NCBI GenBank assembly: GCA_964017145.1
Contig: OZ024841.1
Coordinates: forward strand, 2,604,001 to 2,668,000
Source: Agrocybe praecox
Lineage: Eukaryota > Basidiomycota > Agaricomycetes > Agaricales > Agrocybaceae
Direction of reading: 5' to 3'
Length of the DNA: 64,000 nt
Of this stretch, positions 1-11,208 are shown piece by piece. The notes beneath the pieces were generated by a model. That model was not told the origin of the DNA. It made no database searches and was given only the letters and a program-made list of their open reading frames with translations. Position numbers and translations under genes: made by a program. Numbering within the stretch: position 1 is the stretch's first letter; each line of letters begins with the position of its first letter.

Positions 1-1076
1 ACGGCTCAAATCCGAGTTGACATAACGCATTGAAGGCTGCTGGCTACGACGTGAGTTTCGAAAAATATTATTTGTGAAGTGTGTTCTCAGCTGTCGCCGT
101 AGGTCATTCTTTCAGCACCAGCCGAGAATGTATCGGGAACTACTTCGCTGTCGATGACTAGATTGGTACGCCTCCAACTTTGTTGATACCTTGCGAATTC
201 GACACGTGTCCAGCAGAGTCCCCAGGCATAGGGAGCAATTCGACTGACCGTGAGGAACATTGATTATTGCTAATAAAAACCTAAAAGTGAATTCTCCTGG
301 ATTTTTTATAGCTCGCCTGAACTATGTTAATGGGTTCCCGTAAGACATGCGGCAGTTTTGCTCAAGAAGCCAGGCTAAATGGTTTCACAGAGTGGACGCA
401 GTCCGACATGGAATCCAAACCCTCTTTCCTCAGTTCTTCGGATCTCCACCCGACCTCGTTATTAGCGGCTCTAACATTGGCAGTCAGTTAAAATCCGAAT
501 CCAGCAGTGTTTTGACTTACGTTGCCTAATTATAGCCAATATGGTCCTACTCTCTGGAACAGCGTAAGCAAACTTCTGGACATAGAGTCATACCTCGCTG
601 ACGTATTTTTCAGAGGTGCCGCGGCTGAGGCAGCTAAGGAGGGCATTCCATCCATCGCATTTTCCGTGGCTTCAGGATCGCAAGTGTCGTATACGAGTCT
701 ATCAAACACAACAGCGCCATCCACAGTTTCTGCCAACATATACACGGATCTTATATTTCAATTTACGTCAGCCCTTCTCGCCAACCCCTCGCCAATCTTA
801 CCTTCGGGGATCAGTCTTAACGTAAACTTTGCTGCCATAGATTCGTGTCCTTCTGCATCAAGCTATCGGTTTGCGCTTACGCGGGTCTTGGGGAATACAT
901 TGGCAACAGATGTAACGACTTGCGGGACAAACCATCTGCCATCGGAGTCGTCTGCAATCACGAATGGATGCATAGCGACTGTCAGCGTGTTCAACGGGTC
1001 TACTAAGGCTGATGTCGATGCAGCCACCCAACAGCTTGTCTCGGATAGGTTATCGTCGATCTTAACATGTTTGTGA
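1..1076 (+). pseudogene. SurE-like 5'/3'-nucleotidase (acid phosphatase), decayed, 5' end outside window
   Basis: Translated pieces in several frames spell a SurE-type survival protein phosphatase. They include an SAPAENVSGT segment (about 113-150), a PCEFDTCPAESPG segment (about 190-230), LNYVNGFP (about 318-340), then AVRHGIQTLFPQFFG and DLVISGSNIG (400-482). The C-terminal half (about 610-1076) is open to a TGA. Family members are metal-dependent phosphatases that dephosphorylate nucleotides or other phosphomonoesters. Introns can be placed by GT..AG, for example about 240-310 and 341-391, and one ending at the AG before AGGTGCCGC near 612. The frame changes without a plausible intron between bases 19 and 30, and again between the SGT and PTLLIPCEF segments, so the copy looks broken. 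A second damaged copy lies 1.7 kb downstream in the same orientation. The family call is fairly sure; the pseudogene call is likely but could be upset by sequencing errors. Confidence 0.75.
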
Positions 1077-2809
1077 AGCTCGTAAATGAACGCACCCAAT
1101 TATATTATTCGCCGTCAACGATGTATGGCACGTGCCCTGGGCGCTTAAGTTTTAGCCAAGACTCCTTCCAACGCGACTCGCGTTATTTCATACAGGTCCG
1201 TCCATAGTTAACAGGCTGCATCCTAGGCTGAGAGAGATGAAGGGTTGGGGTGGCTATAACCTCAAGTGGTCTGCAGACCATGAAGATTACTGTCGCACGG
1301 ATTAAATGATACAAAAGCTGCTTTGGCGATACCATCAGTGTGAGAATCGTTTCAGTTCATCCATACTACCATGGATAGACATCTTACCTACTTCTAGTCG
1401 GTACTTCAGTACTAAAAATCACAAGTTTTCAATGCTGCAACGAGCAAGTGTACCACTCGAAGGACGAGAGTCTAAACATTTAGGTCTCGGAGTCAGCAGT
1501 GCGGTGCAGAAAGAAAAATAATTTTGAAGCATCATACGTTTTCCCTTTCGATAGTTTGAACTGTGCAAGGAGAGGAAGAGTGTTTAAAACGCCCTCGTAT
1601 TTCTGTCGTTTTATTATGCTTCGAGGCAACCGCTGGCTACTCTCGGGAGCTTGGCATCACAAGGAACAGTCAATAACTTGGTCTGCGCCGGCTCATCGTT
1701 AACGTTCTTTACTGGTTCTCATCATTGGGATAGAATCACCATCTTTCCAAGCAATCTTTCGGCAGTACAGCACTCCAGTCCTTGATAATATCAATCACCC
1801 TTTTAAAGGAGAAACTATGACACTCAAGGTAATGGAGGTCTCATTTAACCTTGGGTTGAGTGTATTATTAACGTATATTTGCCTTTGGTACATAATGGTA
1901 CGACGCCATAGTTGATTGACTGATCCTTCCTCGTCAGGTGTTGAAACTGTCTAGTGGGTGTTATGACTGCAATTTCGTAAACATATCCTAACTGGTGGCG
2001 CAACGTATTCGCCAAATGGCAAGGGCATAGCCATGGCGGTGACTAAAACGAAGAATATCATGGCAAGGACGATTTGACGAATGAACCAGGGCCTCATGTT
2101 TTCCTGTCTCGCGTATTGACTGCTAAGTCAAGTATGGGGAATATTAATCTCTGAGGGATGCTTACAGTAGATTAAAATGCCGCTACAGTCAAAATTTTAC
2201 ATCAACAGGAGATGGTTTGGATTTTCAGAAGTGGGTGTCTACCTTCTGAACTGGAGAACAGTACAAAAGGCAAGTTGTTGTACCGAAAGAGTATACTAAC
2301 CTGAGATGTGGAAATAGAAGTACATGCAAGCAGCCTTTTTATGATACTTGCTGTTACGGCAGTATTGAAACAATTTCAATCGGGTCCCAGATATTTCTGG
2401 TGTGCGTTGTTATACGTATACTGACCAATTTCAGATCCTTTGGGATAAACGGCAGCTACTTAGTATATGTATCTATAGGAGCTTCATGCCTGAGTTGATA
2501 ATCAGTACCATGGAGTAAGTTCGGGTACGAGAATCGCTGTAGGAGCGTACGCTGTATGTGAAAGTTCCGTGTCCAGATATCGCGCGTGAGATTGGGGCTC
2601 TGTTAGTTGTGGACCCTATTTTTAGAAGGTGCCTCACCAAATCAAAAAGCTTTGTTTAATTTGTGGGTCGAGTCGGCCCTTTTTCGGCATCGCTCGTCTG
2701 GCACTTAGGACCTGAGTTGTACGATAATATGTATGGGTTAATATCTGGTCCGGAAAACAGTAACGGAGTAGTAATAAGTAATAAATTCGACTAACCGGCA
2801 ACCCGGCAG
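1077..2809. other. Spacer without a recognisable gene
   Basis: Both strands were scanned between the two SurE-like copies. Short open frames (for example 1306-1521 and 2634-2882) have no recognisable motif, no splice-linked continuation and no paralogue elsewhere in the window. I see nothing I can support here. Confidence 0.5.
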
Positions 2810-3924
2810 GCGTTAAATGATGACGGTTGGGGCTACCGCCCAGATAAGGGCACAATACGACGCTCTGAAGGGTGCCGGACACAATGTAAGTAGCTGGAGG
2901 TCGGGAAGATGCTGCATATAGTGATATGTGTATTACTGTGATAGGTTGTCATTTCCGCCCCGGCTGAAAATGTATCGGGAACGGGCTCTTTGTCAATTGG
3001 AAAAATACCCGCATTGTCAGTCCCTTGTCAATTCGACGCTTGTCCAGCAGGCTCTCCAGGAATAGGGAACAACGCAACTGACCGTAAGACCCGTGTCGAT
3101 TACCCTTATTTTGTGATAAAACTAAGTCTATCAAATAACTCTTAGCGCGCCTAAATTATGTGAATGGGTTCCCGTAAGGTGTACCGATTCAATCACGGAG
3201 AAGATTAGTTTTTAACTAACTCACCACCTATAGAGTGCACGCAGTTCGGCATGATATAGATACACTCACCCCACAATTTTTTGGAGCCGCAACTGACCTG
3301 GTCGTTAGTGGTTCGAAGTCAGTATGGAAGCCAAATTTTAGGATGCATCTGGATTCATAAAATCACACATAGATAACTTGGGAACCACCATTTTTTTCTC
3401 GGGAACTGTGTGAGTGACGGTCACCACCAGTCTGCTTACCCGACATTAACACGCTCATTAGAGGTGCTGCGTCAGAAGCAGCCAAGAGAGGTGTCCCCTC
3501 TGTAGCATTCTCGGGTGCTTCTGGAGCACAAATATCATACACAACTCTATCTGACACAACAGCAAAGGCTACAATCTCCGTGAACATATAAATGGAGCTT
3601 ATACTTAAATTCACCGCCGCCCTGCTCACCAACCCCGCCCCAATCTTGCCGCCGGGGATCAGCCTTAATGTGAACTTTGCTGCGATTGATTCGTGCCCTT
3701 CCGTGACAAGTTACAAGTTCGTACTTACGCGAGTTCTGAGGAACATGTTCGCTAAGGATGTAGCAACTTGTGCAACAAATCATCTTCCATTGGAATCCTC
3801 GGCAATAAAGCAGGGCTGCATAGCGACTGTCAGCGTGTTTAAAGGGTCTACGAAGACTGATGCAAGTGCAGCCACACAGCAGGTCGTCTTGAACAAGCTA
3901 TCGTCGATCTTGACTTGCCTGTAA
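2810..3924 (+). pseudogene. Second SurE-like phosphatase copy, decayed
   Basis: This is a tandem paralogue of the copy at 1-1076. It starts with LNDDGW, the N-terminal metal-binding signature of SurE (DD pair). One extra G in the run at about 2827 then shifts the frame before ATAQIRAQYDALKGAGHNV (about 2830-2886). Later segments are VISAPAENVSGTGSLS (2946-3000), QFDACPAGSPGIGNNATD (3029-3085), LNYVNGFP (about 3150-3178) and a diverged segment ending VVSGS (3232-3320). The C-terminal part runs to TAA near 3924. An in-frame TAA at about 3589 replaces the tyrosine codon that copy 1 has in its NIYTD segment. The region around 3320-3450, where the other copy has an intron and SGT, is scrambled. 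At least one frameshift plus one nonsense codon make a functional product unlikely. Confidence 0.75.
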
Positions 3925-5901
3925 CCGGCAGAACAGGCTATGTACGTTGAATGAAACATGTTATGAGCACGTTTTGAATAATTAAGCCCATCTCGGGACC
4001 TTGAATACGACCCTGAGTCTGCCGGAAATCTCTTGTCAAACCTGGGTGCTTGTTCCGTTGATCATGATATTTGAAAACATTTGATAACTATATATAACTA
4101 TATCCATACTACTCTTCTAAGATTGAGATATCCATATCACAAAGTAGAAGTTAAACCACTCACCAGCCGCTATTCCGGTCCGACAGTAGGGTCACAGTTC
4201 CTCCAGGTGATGCGCCATGCATCTGTGGCCTAATGGGTACATCCTGGAGTGATAGTAGGTGTGCAGGTCACAACAAGAAGTACTGCATAGATAAGATGAT
4301 AGAGAAGTTGACGACAGGATGTCATCTCTGGTGTCCGAGTATAGTACGCTGGATATCTTGTTGGAGCTGCAGAGTGGTTGAAAGTTAGACTTCTGATAAC
4401 TGTTAATAACTGCTACAAAACAGTCAGTATATCACTGTATATAATGGAATATCAGCCCTATAGATAAATTCTTACTTGCTGAAATGATAGTAGGGGGGAA
4501 ATATATGGAGTACGGAAAGTTCTTGCAAGTTGTCTCTTTTCCCGCCGTTTTATGAGCCTCTGGAATTATCAACAGTGTTATTCGTAATAAATCCTGTGCG
4601 GCGGGGAGAGTACCCCATGAACTAGGTGGCGGTAAATCAGCTCCCAGCTCTGATAATACGTTGCATGTACTGTCACAAATTCTATACACCCCCATCCATG
4701 TATTCCTGATATGTCTAGTAAGTAGCTACTAGTGTATATTATGCATCCTCTCAGGTGTCATGATATACCACAAATACTGCTGATCAAACCAATATCAAAC
4801 AATCTATCTAGAAGCAGTCTCGTATGCAAATTTCTGTGTGGACTTGGGGAAGCGGTGCTGCTTGAGCAATAGTAACAATATAGGCGTAGGTGAAAAGTAT
4901 GGCAAGAACCACACGTTGAACGATGTAGGAGGTTGATAACTTGCTGTTCATGGTTCTGGAAGTTTAACAAATGATTTAAAGCTTCTTTATCGTACGTTGA
5001 ATAAGATGTATTCAATTAGGGAACGTTCAAGAGTTGCCTTACCAGTTAAGTGCAACTAGGGGTCTGAGTCAGATTTCTACGCTGCAGTGGGATTGGACAG
5101 AATCTACAAGCGCTGGGGATAAGCAAGTTAGATAAAACTAGGCTTTTTTTAAAGTACACTCACTTTAAGGCGGGATAGCTGGGAAATGTTAGAGAAGAAT
5201 CTTATGAAAGAGAAAGTAGTATTCTTTCTCTCTTTATATCATCCCAGGTTGAAGCAGATACAACTTTGACGGCTATGTTGGCCTTTCCGAGTGCTGTTGT
5301 ACTACTGACTCATAGGCTATCTGGCTCGTTTCAAATTCTCAATAAAAATAAGCATACGAGTTACTGCCGTATGTTATCATTGCACGTCCTATTTTGGAAG
5401 GAGTGTGTCCAAATTAGGCTTCAAATGCTGAGCTGACCGGGCCGCAATCCGCGGTTTCGGGATGGCCGGCAACACACAGCCACCTTTAAGTATCTCAACT
5501 CGTCTCAACTCAAGGTTTGACTTTGAATTTGAATCTTCATCCAAACCTTATTTTTTCCCGGACCTATGGCTATGGCATACCAAAAGGCGATTACCGTGCA
5601 AAATGGTCAAGTTGGCGGGGAGGCAACATCACGAAACATGGTCGGGACGAAGAGAAATTTCACCAGTAATGTTGTTGCTGTCGATCTGTAACGAGACGGA
5701 TATTGATTTTGAGATCCAAGGCACATACTGAGGTATCTTGGGTGCTTGAGAAGGGGCTGGTATAATGGGAGCAATGCATTTATCAATTTGCAAACTGTAC
5801 GTCACACCTTTCTTTTCTTCTAGTTAAGTCGAAATCAAGTTCACAAAGACAATCGACTGTACATTCTTTACACCACTCAGGGAACTTATCTATCCTGAAG
5901 A
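3925..5901. other. Spacer without a recognisable gene
   Basis: The stretch is AT-rich with scattered short frames on both strands. None of these shows a family motif, a clear exon chain or a paralogue in the window. No tRNA, terminator-like or repeat structure stood out. Confidence 0.45.
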
Positions 5902-6690
5902 ATGTTACAGAAATCTACTCCAGTGGCCTTCATTCTCGGCACAGGAGTTAACGTCGGTGCTGCAGTTGCAGTGAAACAGAAGCAAGAAGGTTATCTTGTT
6001 ACTCTCGGAAGCCAAAACCCGAAACCGGACACTGGAGATAGCCTCTATTTACACGTACAGGTTGATGTTGCTCGTAGGCATGGCACTATCACCGCTTTGA
6101 TACGTAGTTAATGAATTGGGTCCTGTGAATGTTGTCGTTTTCGATGGTAAGACATCCTCATTCCATCACTACCTTTGATTGCTGATATTCAGGCTCTGCG
6201 TCACCAGCTGTATCTTTTGTCGTCCCTCCACACGGGATGATATTCTAGCCATTCCAATCGAAACATACAAGAAGGAAAGGTCTATAGGTCTGGGTTCCTG
6301 TACTGTTACACAGAAAGCCACGGAAAGTTTCAGGAACGACGTTCATCGTCATAAGCCAGAGACCTTCATCGTTACGGGCAATATTCTCCCTTTAGAACAC
6401 TACGCACTATCTTGAAGGTCTACCTTGGGCAACAAAAGTCATCAGAAAGCCGTGTTATTGCTGCCGCTGCTCATACATACCAGGCTGAAAATATTCAGTG
6501 GGTCGTATTATTCTACAATCTAGGGCATTAGTATCGTTGGCGCCATCAATATAGATTTTACTTTGCGATTTTGGTCTCTGAAGAAGGTGGCTTACCTGGA
6601 CGGGCTTTCCTTAAGAGTGGTCCTACGCACGCGGAAGTGTATTGGAGGTGGCAAAAACCAACAGGACTGGGACCAGCAGTATGTCATTCT
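5902..6690 (+). pseudogene. Short-chain dehydrogenase/reductase (SDR)-like, decayed
   Basis: The first frame (ATG at 5902) reads VAFILGTGVNVGAAVAV followed by EGYLVTLGSQNPK. This is the N-terminal Rossmann nucleotide-binding strand and glycine-rich loop of an SDR-like NAD(P)-binding protein. The frame then hits TAA; a shift of one base continues as VNELGPVNVVVFDG and reaches a GT donor (about 6147). After an AG near 6192 come SASPAVSFVVPP-like residues and the ETYKKE region. Later, in changing frames, come a TFIVTGN segment (about 6364-6384), an AAAAHTYQ segment (about 6457-6480) and LVSEEGGLPGRAFLKSGPTH (about 6572-6630). Order and spacing match one gene of about 230-250 residues. At least two frame changes lack plausible introns. 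No catalytic claim is made. It is called a pseudogene by inference; the SDR call rests on the nucleotide-binding motif. Confidence 0.6.
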
Positions 6691-7591
6691 TACATTTAGC
6701 CCCCCCCAGGTGTACCACTGACAACTATCCTCATAAATTTACAGTAGATGGAAAGAAGTACCCTCGTTCCTGAGATATTAACTTCTCTTTACGTTCGAGC
6801 CAGAATCGTTCATAGAAGAGCATAAGACTGTCAGGCACAAACAGAATCAACGTATTTCTATCTTGTCCGCCGTATGCTCGATTTCTCATGACCGAGGGTC
6901 GAACCCAAGTCGAACGATGACCCTGTCACCCGGCAAATATGAGTCTAATGTTCTCTATAATTCGGATGACATTCGACGTCGACGTTATTGAAAGTATACA
7001 TAATTTACAGGAATTTCAATCATATTAATAGAGTTTACACTTCCAACACCGGCGCTCTTGAAGTTTTTAACATTTATACGTGTTACATCTGCATGGTCAA
7101 TGAATTTGTGTCCATCCACTGTCCAGTGGCATATCGGGACGGCATTGGCTTGGAAAACCGGCGGAGAGACAAGAGCTATCAAAAGACCAAGTCAGACCAA
7201 GTCATTTTCAACGCTGCAAGGAACCTTTTACAATGGGTGGCGTATCTTTATCACTAGTAACTACGAAAAATATCGTCAAGGCGGGGGCAGGCGGGCGATG
7301 CCACTGCTCCATTAGCAGGCGCTGTTAGTAATTATAAATGAATTACCGGGTACATAGGCATGTCGAACAGTCTTCATGATAGGAAATTTTGAATTTAGGC
7401 CGGTTTGTATAATCAACACCTAACGAAAGCAATACCGACAAAACTACTGTACGCTAACTAATCTAAACCATACTATCTATACTATACACTACTGTAGACT
7501 AATGTACAACTTTCTTTCATTTTAGTATTATAAGTGCGTATCCTAAGCCTCGACCGAAAACAAAAGCAAAAAGACATAGATAGACCTGTCG
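6691..7591. other. Spacer without a recognisable gene
   Basis: Several overlapping frames of 60-90 codons exist (about 6985-7315 on both strands), but none has a recognisable domain or splice-consistent neighbour. Nothing further is supported. Confidence 0.4.
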
Positions 7592-8060
7592 CTATACTGG
7601 CGAATCAGGTGGATAAGTGCTGCTGCTAGCAGCTTTCGAGGACATAGTCGTCGAGCTAGTGGAAACTGGTTTGATTTTGAGGATAGAATAACGTTCAATT
7701 TCGCCTTGACTCCGCCGTAATGAAGGCATGCTAGTTGTCCTTGAATGTGCACCCGACCCAGAGAATGCATTTGGGATAGGATGAACGTGGATTGCTCCAC
7801 TTGAAGAGTTCCTTTGACGTCGAGAACGAAATCCAGTTTCGATGGTTGTTTGACCTCCAAGTACACCAGTTTGCTGAAATGGGACTTTTGACATGGCAGT
7901 ATCAATTGTATGTATCGGCCGTGATCTTTAAGTTCCGGAATACCCTGCATGCCATGGACGATGTTAAAGCAAGATCCGGGGCTATAAGTCTGGCTTGGTA
8001 GATGGGAGGGACGCTAGGCGTCACTATGAGAGAGGCGACCACCATAAACTCATTCTGGGT
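7592..8060 (-). pseudogene. C-terminal part of a multi-pass membrane protein of an agaricomycete orphan family, decayed
   Basis: On the minus strand, about 8060-7905 reads NEFMVVASLIVTPSVPPIYQ and then ALTSSMACRVFRNLKIT. The S-M/S-CRVFRN(I/L/T)K signature recurs at the end of the last membrane helix in a large family of uncharacterised mushroom integral membrane proteins. A stop follows directly, and the frame changes before the next long open stretch (7894-7592), which is serine-, threonine- and arginine-rich like the cytoplasmic tails of such proteins. The N-terminal helices are not visible upstream (8060-8300 on the minus strand). The piece is therefore both truncated and frameshifted. The family assignment rests on one short signature and is moderate. 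Confidence 0.45.
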
Positions 8061-8139
8061 AACGTGAGGTTAATCGTATTCCAGGATTTCAGAAGACGGA
8101 AAGACTCACAAGTAGTACTGTTGTCCTCCTGAAGAATAG

Positions 8140-8210
8140 CACCCCGCCATACCCACTATACCCGTCAGGACTATCCGACTCGACATCAAGGCCGGCGGGC
8201 CGTCCAACTG
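8140..8210 (+). repeat. Short direct repeat related to 9250-9320
   Basis: The stretch containing CCGTCAGGACTATCCGACTC (about 8163-8182) and the following GACATCAAG..CGGCGGGCCGTCCAAC recurs almost unchanged at about 9268-9317, at the start of the first ubinuclein-like pseudogene. It appears to be a local copy of the broken 5' end of that gene. Confidence 0.6.
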
Positions 8211-8686
8211 GTGTGTGGTTCGGCTTCTGCTGAGAGTGCAAGCTCAAGTCCCGCCAAGTCGTCCATCACTGTACCACCGAATCTGGAGTCGGAGTCGGGA
8301 CTTGGAGTCGTTATCGTCGCCTAGGGTTCAGTAGGATTCGAGGCGGACGAAAAGGAGGGTTGTTTTCTCCGCTTGGGCTTGTTCCGTGCACTCGCATTTG
8401 CGTTGGAGAAACTGGCTGGCATGGGTGTTGGTGTTGGTTACGTTGGCTGTACGAGGAGTTTGATGGGTATGTGAGGAGCGGGAAAGCCGAAGGACATACA
8501 GGAGGTTCAGAGCAACTGAATGCCAGAGCCTGCGGTTGCTATCTATCGCGTTGCAAGGTCCAAGGTCAATGAATGAATGAATGCCCAACGTCCCAATGTC
8601 CGGTCAATAATATCCGAAAAGCGTCCAATAAGTAAATCGTCTGTCTTTATATGTATATCAAGTCGTATCGTATCTGTAGGTATTTC

Positions 8687-8741
8687 AGTCAGTCAGTCGG
8701 TCAGTCAGTCAGTCGTCGTCGTAAGCAGCAGCAGCAGCAGT
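8687..8741 (+). repeat. Simple sequence repeats (CAGT)n and (AGC)n
   Basis: A run of CAGT units interrupted by one GGT is followed by CGTCGTCGT and then six AGC triplets. It is an imperfect microsatellite cluster in a stretch (8300-9050) with no recognisable gene. Confidence 0.8.
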
Positions 8742-9289
8742 GAGTAGAAGTAAAGAGAACCACCCAAAGCCAGCCGAACAGGGGGTAGTCGTTATCTAGT
8801 GTGCTCAAAGGGTACTATAAACAGAGTTCCCCTTCCGAATAAGCACTCGGCCGACGGAGCGAAGGGTGCCTGATAAGGATACTATCACGTTAGCAGAGTT
8901 GCAAAAAAAAAATGGTTCTTTTTTGAAAGACTGTACATTTATGGATGACCCACATAAGATTGAACCCTGATTTTTTGTAGACACACAGTGCAACATGTAA
9001 GCTACACAAATGTCTATTTTGTATCACGATAAGCCCGGGGGCGGAGTTTGAGGCGGGCAGAGATGAATAGTTTTGAGCGGAGATTGATGTTAATGAACCT
9101 TCTTTTTTATTCTTTCTCTTGTTTTCTTTACCATCACACCGTACCGTCCCTTGGATATTCGTATCGCCGGATAGTAACCAATTGCGCCAACCTCGTTCTC
9201 TTCAAATCTTTTACGAGTCCTCCGTCAGGCTCGCTCGCCGTCGCCTACCCCGCCACCACCCACTATACCCGTCAGGACTATCCGACTCG

Positions 9290-10670
9290 ACATCAAGCTC
9301 GGCGGGCCGTCCAACTATGAGGTCGACAACCGGTAGAGAAGAAACCTAATGTGTATTCGAGCGAGTCGGAGGACGAGGAGGAGGACGAGGAGGACGGAAG
9401 TGCGAGGAAGAGACGCGGCGGGTTGAAGAGAGGCATATATAAAGCGAAGAAGAAGCCTACCAAGGTTTGTTTTTTTCCCCGTCGTCGTCGTCATATTCTT
9501 TGTCACTCACTGACGCGAACGGTGTGTGTGTATGCAGACATCGGAATACGACACTACTGATCCGTTCATCGACGACTTTGAGCTCGCTGTTGACCAGCGT
9601 ATGTTCTTTGCGCAGACTAAACAGGGATTTTACGTCTCCAGTGGCGAGGTCGCTCTTCTCAAAGACAAGTCGTATGTGCATTTATATTTACTAAACTTTA
9701 AACCGCATATATTCATGTCTTTTCTTTCTTTCTCTTTCTAGGACACCGAAAAAACCTAAATCGAAGAAAATATCGTTCATTGCAGGTTTACACCCTTCGC
9801 TTTCACTCGCAGCGACTCCTGCGCCTGCGCCGACGTCCATATCCACCCCGATACCCGCAGCGACCAACAATGCAGGGGCCTCCTCGTCCAAATTACGAAA
9901 TACATCTGTATCCGCTGCTGCTGCGCCCCCGTCGTCCACTGTGGCAGAAGGCACGCGCGACGCGCCTATAGCCATCGACGACTCTGACAGCATCAATGGG
10001 CGCCATTCGTTCGAGAACATCCAACTCGATCCAGGGGTGGGCATCGCAGCGGACGTGCAGCACGTAGGGCAGAAGCGCAAACGGCAGGCGACGCAAGACC
10101 TGTCTGCGTCTTCACAGCCGCCTTCATCGTCCCAGCAGGTGAACGGTACTAGTGCGTCTGCGTCGTCTTCGTCGGCTGGTGGTTGTGGTGGTGCGATGTC
10201 CGTGTCGGCGAAGCGCAAGAAAACCGCCCCGGACGAAAGTATGTTCCATCCGACATTGCAGGCTGCGATAGCGGAGATGAAGGAGCTCATACAGAAGGAG
10301 AACTGGGAGAATAAGGGCAAGTTCCCGCCTTCGCTCTAGCCTCCCCTGGCGCGCCTCGCGGTGTTGGCTATTAGGCTGGATGAGTACGACGACGATTTCT
10401 TCTCGTTCATGTCGGTTTTGTTTCCGTATAATAAGTTTACAATGACGGTGAGTAGTCCAATTTCCTCTGGTGGATTTGGTATACTAAGTTACTACTTGTA
10501 CTTGCGATAGAAACTTATCAAACGCACGGTGTTCCCTGATCATCAGCAGTTGCTTGTGGATAGACAGGATCAGCTCCTCGCGCAACTTAAGGAGCTCGCG
10601 AATGAAGGGTTCGAGAGAGCGAAAGAGGAGTGGGAAAAGTTGGTCGTTGCTTGGGGTTCGTCGTGCTTTT
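9290..10670 (+). pseudogene. HPC2/ubinuclein-like histone-chaperone subunit, copy 1 (N-terminal and middle parts, C-terminus lost)
   Basis: Spliced pieces give a basic-acidic stretch EKKPNVYSSESEDEEED (about 9340-9395) and RRGGLKRG. After an intron ending near 9538 comes YDTTDPFIDDFELAVDQRMF with QGFYVSSGEVALL (about 9545-9665), which matches the HUN/HRD domain of ubinuclein and yeast Hpc2. That domain binds the HIRA histone H3.3 chaperone complex in the nucleus. A low-complexity linker and a KRKKTAPDES segment follow, then a helical stretch (10239-10335). An in-frame TAG at 10337 interrupts an otherwise continuous frame that goes on as LAVLAIRLDEYDDDFFSFM. An intron (about 10449-10510) leads to KLIKRTVFPDHQQLLVDRQ, resembling the ubinuclein middle domain. 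The C-terminal exons seen in the second copy (20.7-21.1 kb) are absent. The 5' end is also damaged: no start and a deletion after EVD. Confidence 0.75.
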
Positions 10671-11208
10671 TTCAACATTTCTTATCCTAACTTTTTTCCC
10701 TGTTGCTTTATCCTGATTCCTTACTTGTACCTTAAGACTTTGTGTGTCTACCTTAATGCTTAAAAAAATAAATTCTTTGCTCTTTATGTTGTTTGATGCG
10801 CTTGGGCAAGACGTGTTGCAGTGATATTTGGCCGATTCTTTCTCTTTCTTACCAGGTCTGCATAAATTACCTCTCCCCGTCGTAACTTGTTCGTCGTGTC
10901 TACTAATACTGACGGCTGATTAATAGTTCGGAACTTGAAATACAGTACGTGGCCAGAAGACGTGTCTTTCAGACCAAGGTTTGACCAAGACTCCGATGGG
11001 ACACGGCCATATTACCCCGCATTTTACTTATTTACCTATTTAGTGTACCCCAGACCCTATTGGGGTATCTTCGGAAAAATATATTATGTTATGTGCTTGT
11101 TTATATAAAACACTGTGGGTTTCTTTTCTTTCTTCGACAGCTTTCCCTCTTTTCCTAAGGAGAAAAAGCTCTAGCCTAATCATCAACGACTTATTACGTT
11201 GTGGAAAT
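10671..11208. promoter_or_regulatory. Intergenic region and promoter of MFS A1 with a TATA-like box at about 11101-11108
   Basis: A TTATATAAAACACTG element lies about 100 bp upstream of the MFS A1 start and is conserved at about 21719 in front of MFS A2. It is followed in both copies by a CT-rich stretch (TTTCTTCGACAG..), as often seen just before fungal transcription starts. An AG in that stretch could also end a 5' UTR intron. The rest of the region (from about 10690) is shared with 21310-21700. Confidence 0.5.

Noticed and set aside
5462..5731. Plus-strand frame of 89 codons as a small secreted protein
   Set aside because: No signal peptide, no cysteine pattern and no paralogue; indistinguishable from chance.
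8687..8741. A CRISPR-like repeat array
   Set aside because: The CAGT and AGC units are simple microsatellites without spacers, and the genome is eukaryotic.
9691..10320. Long minus-strand open frame (209 codons) opposite the first ubinuclein-like pseudogene
   Set aside because: It is the antisense shadow of a GC-rich, low-complexity exon. The sense frame has recognisable HUN-like and linker segments with introns.
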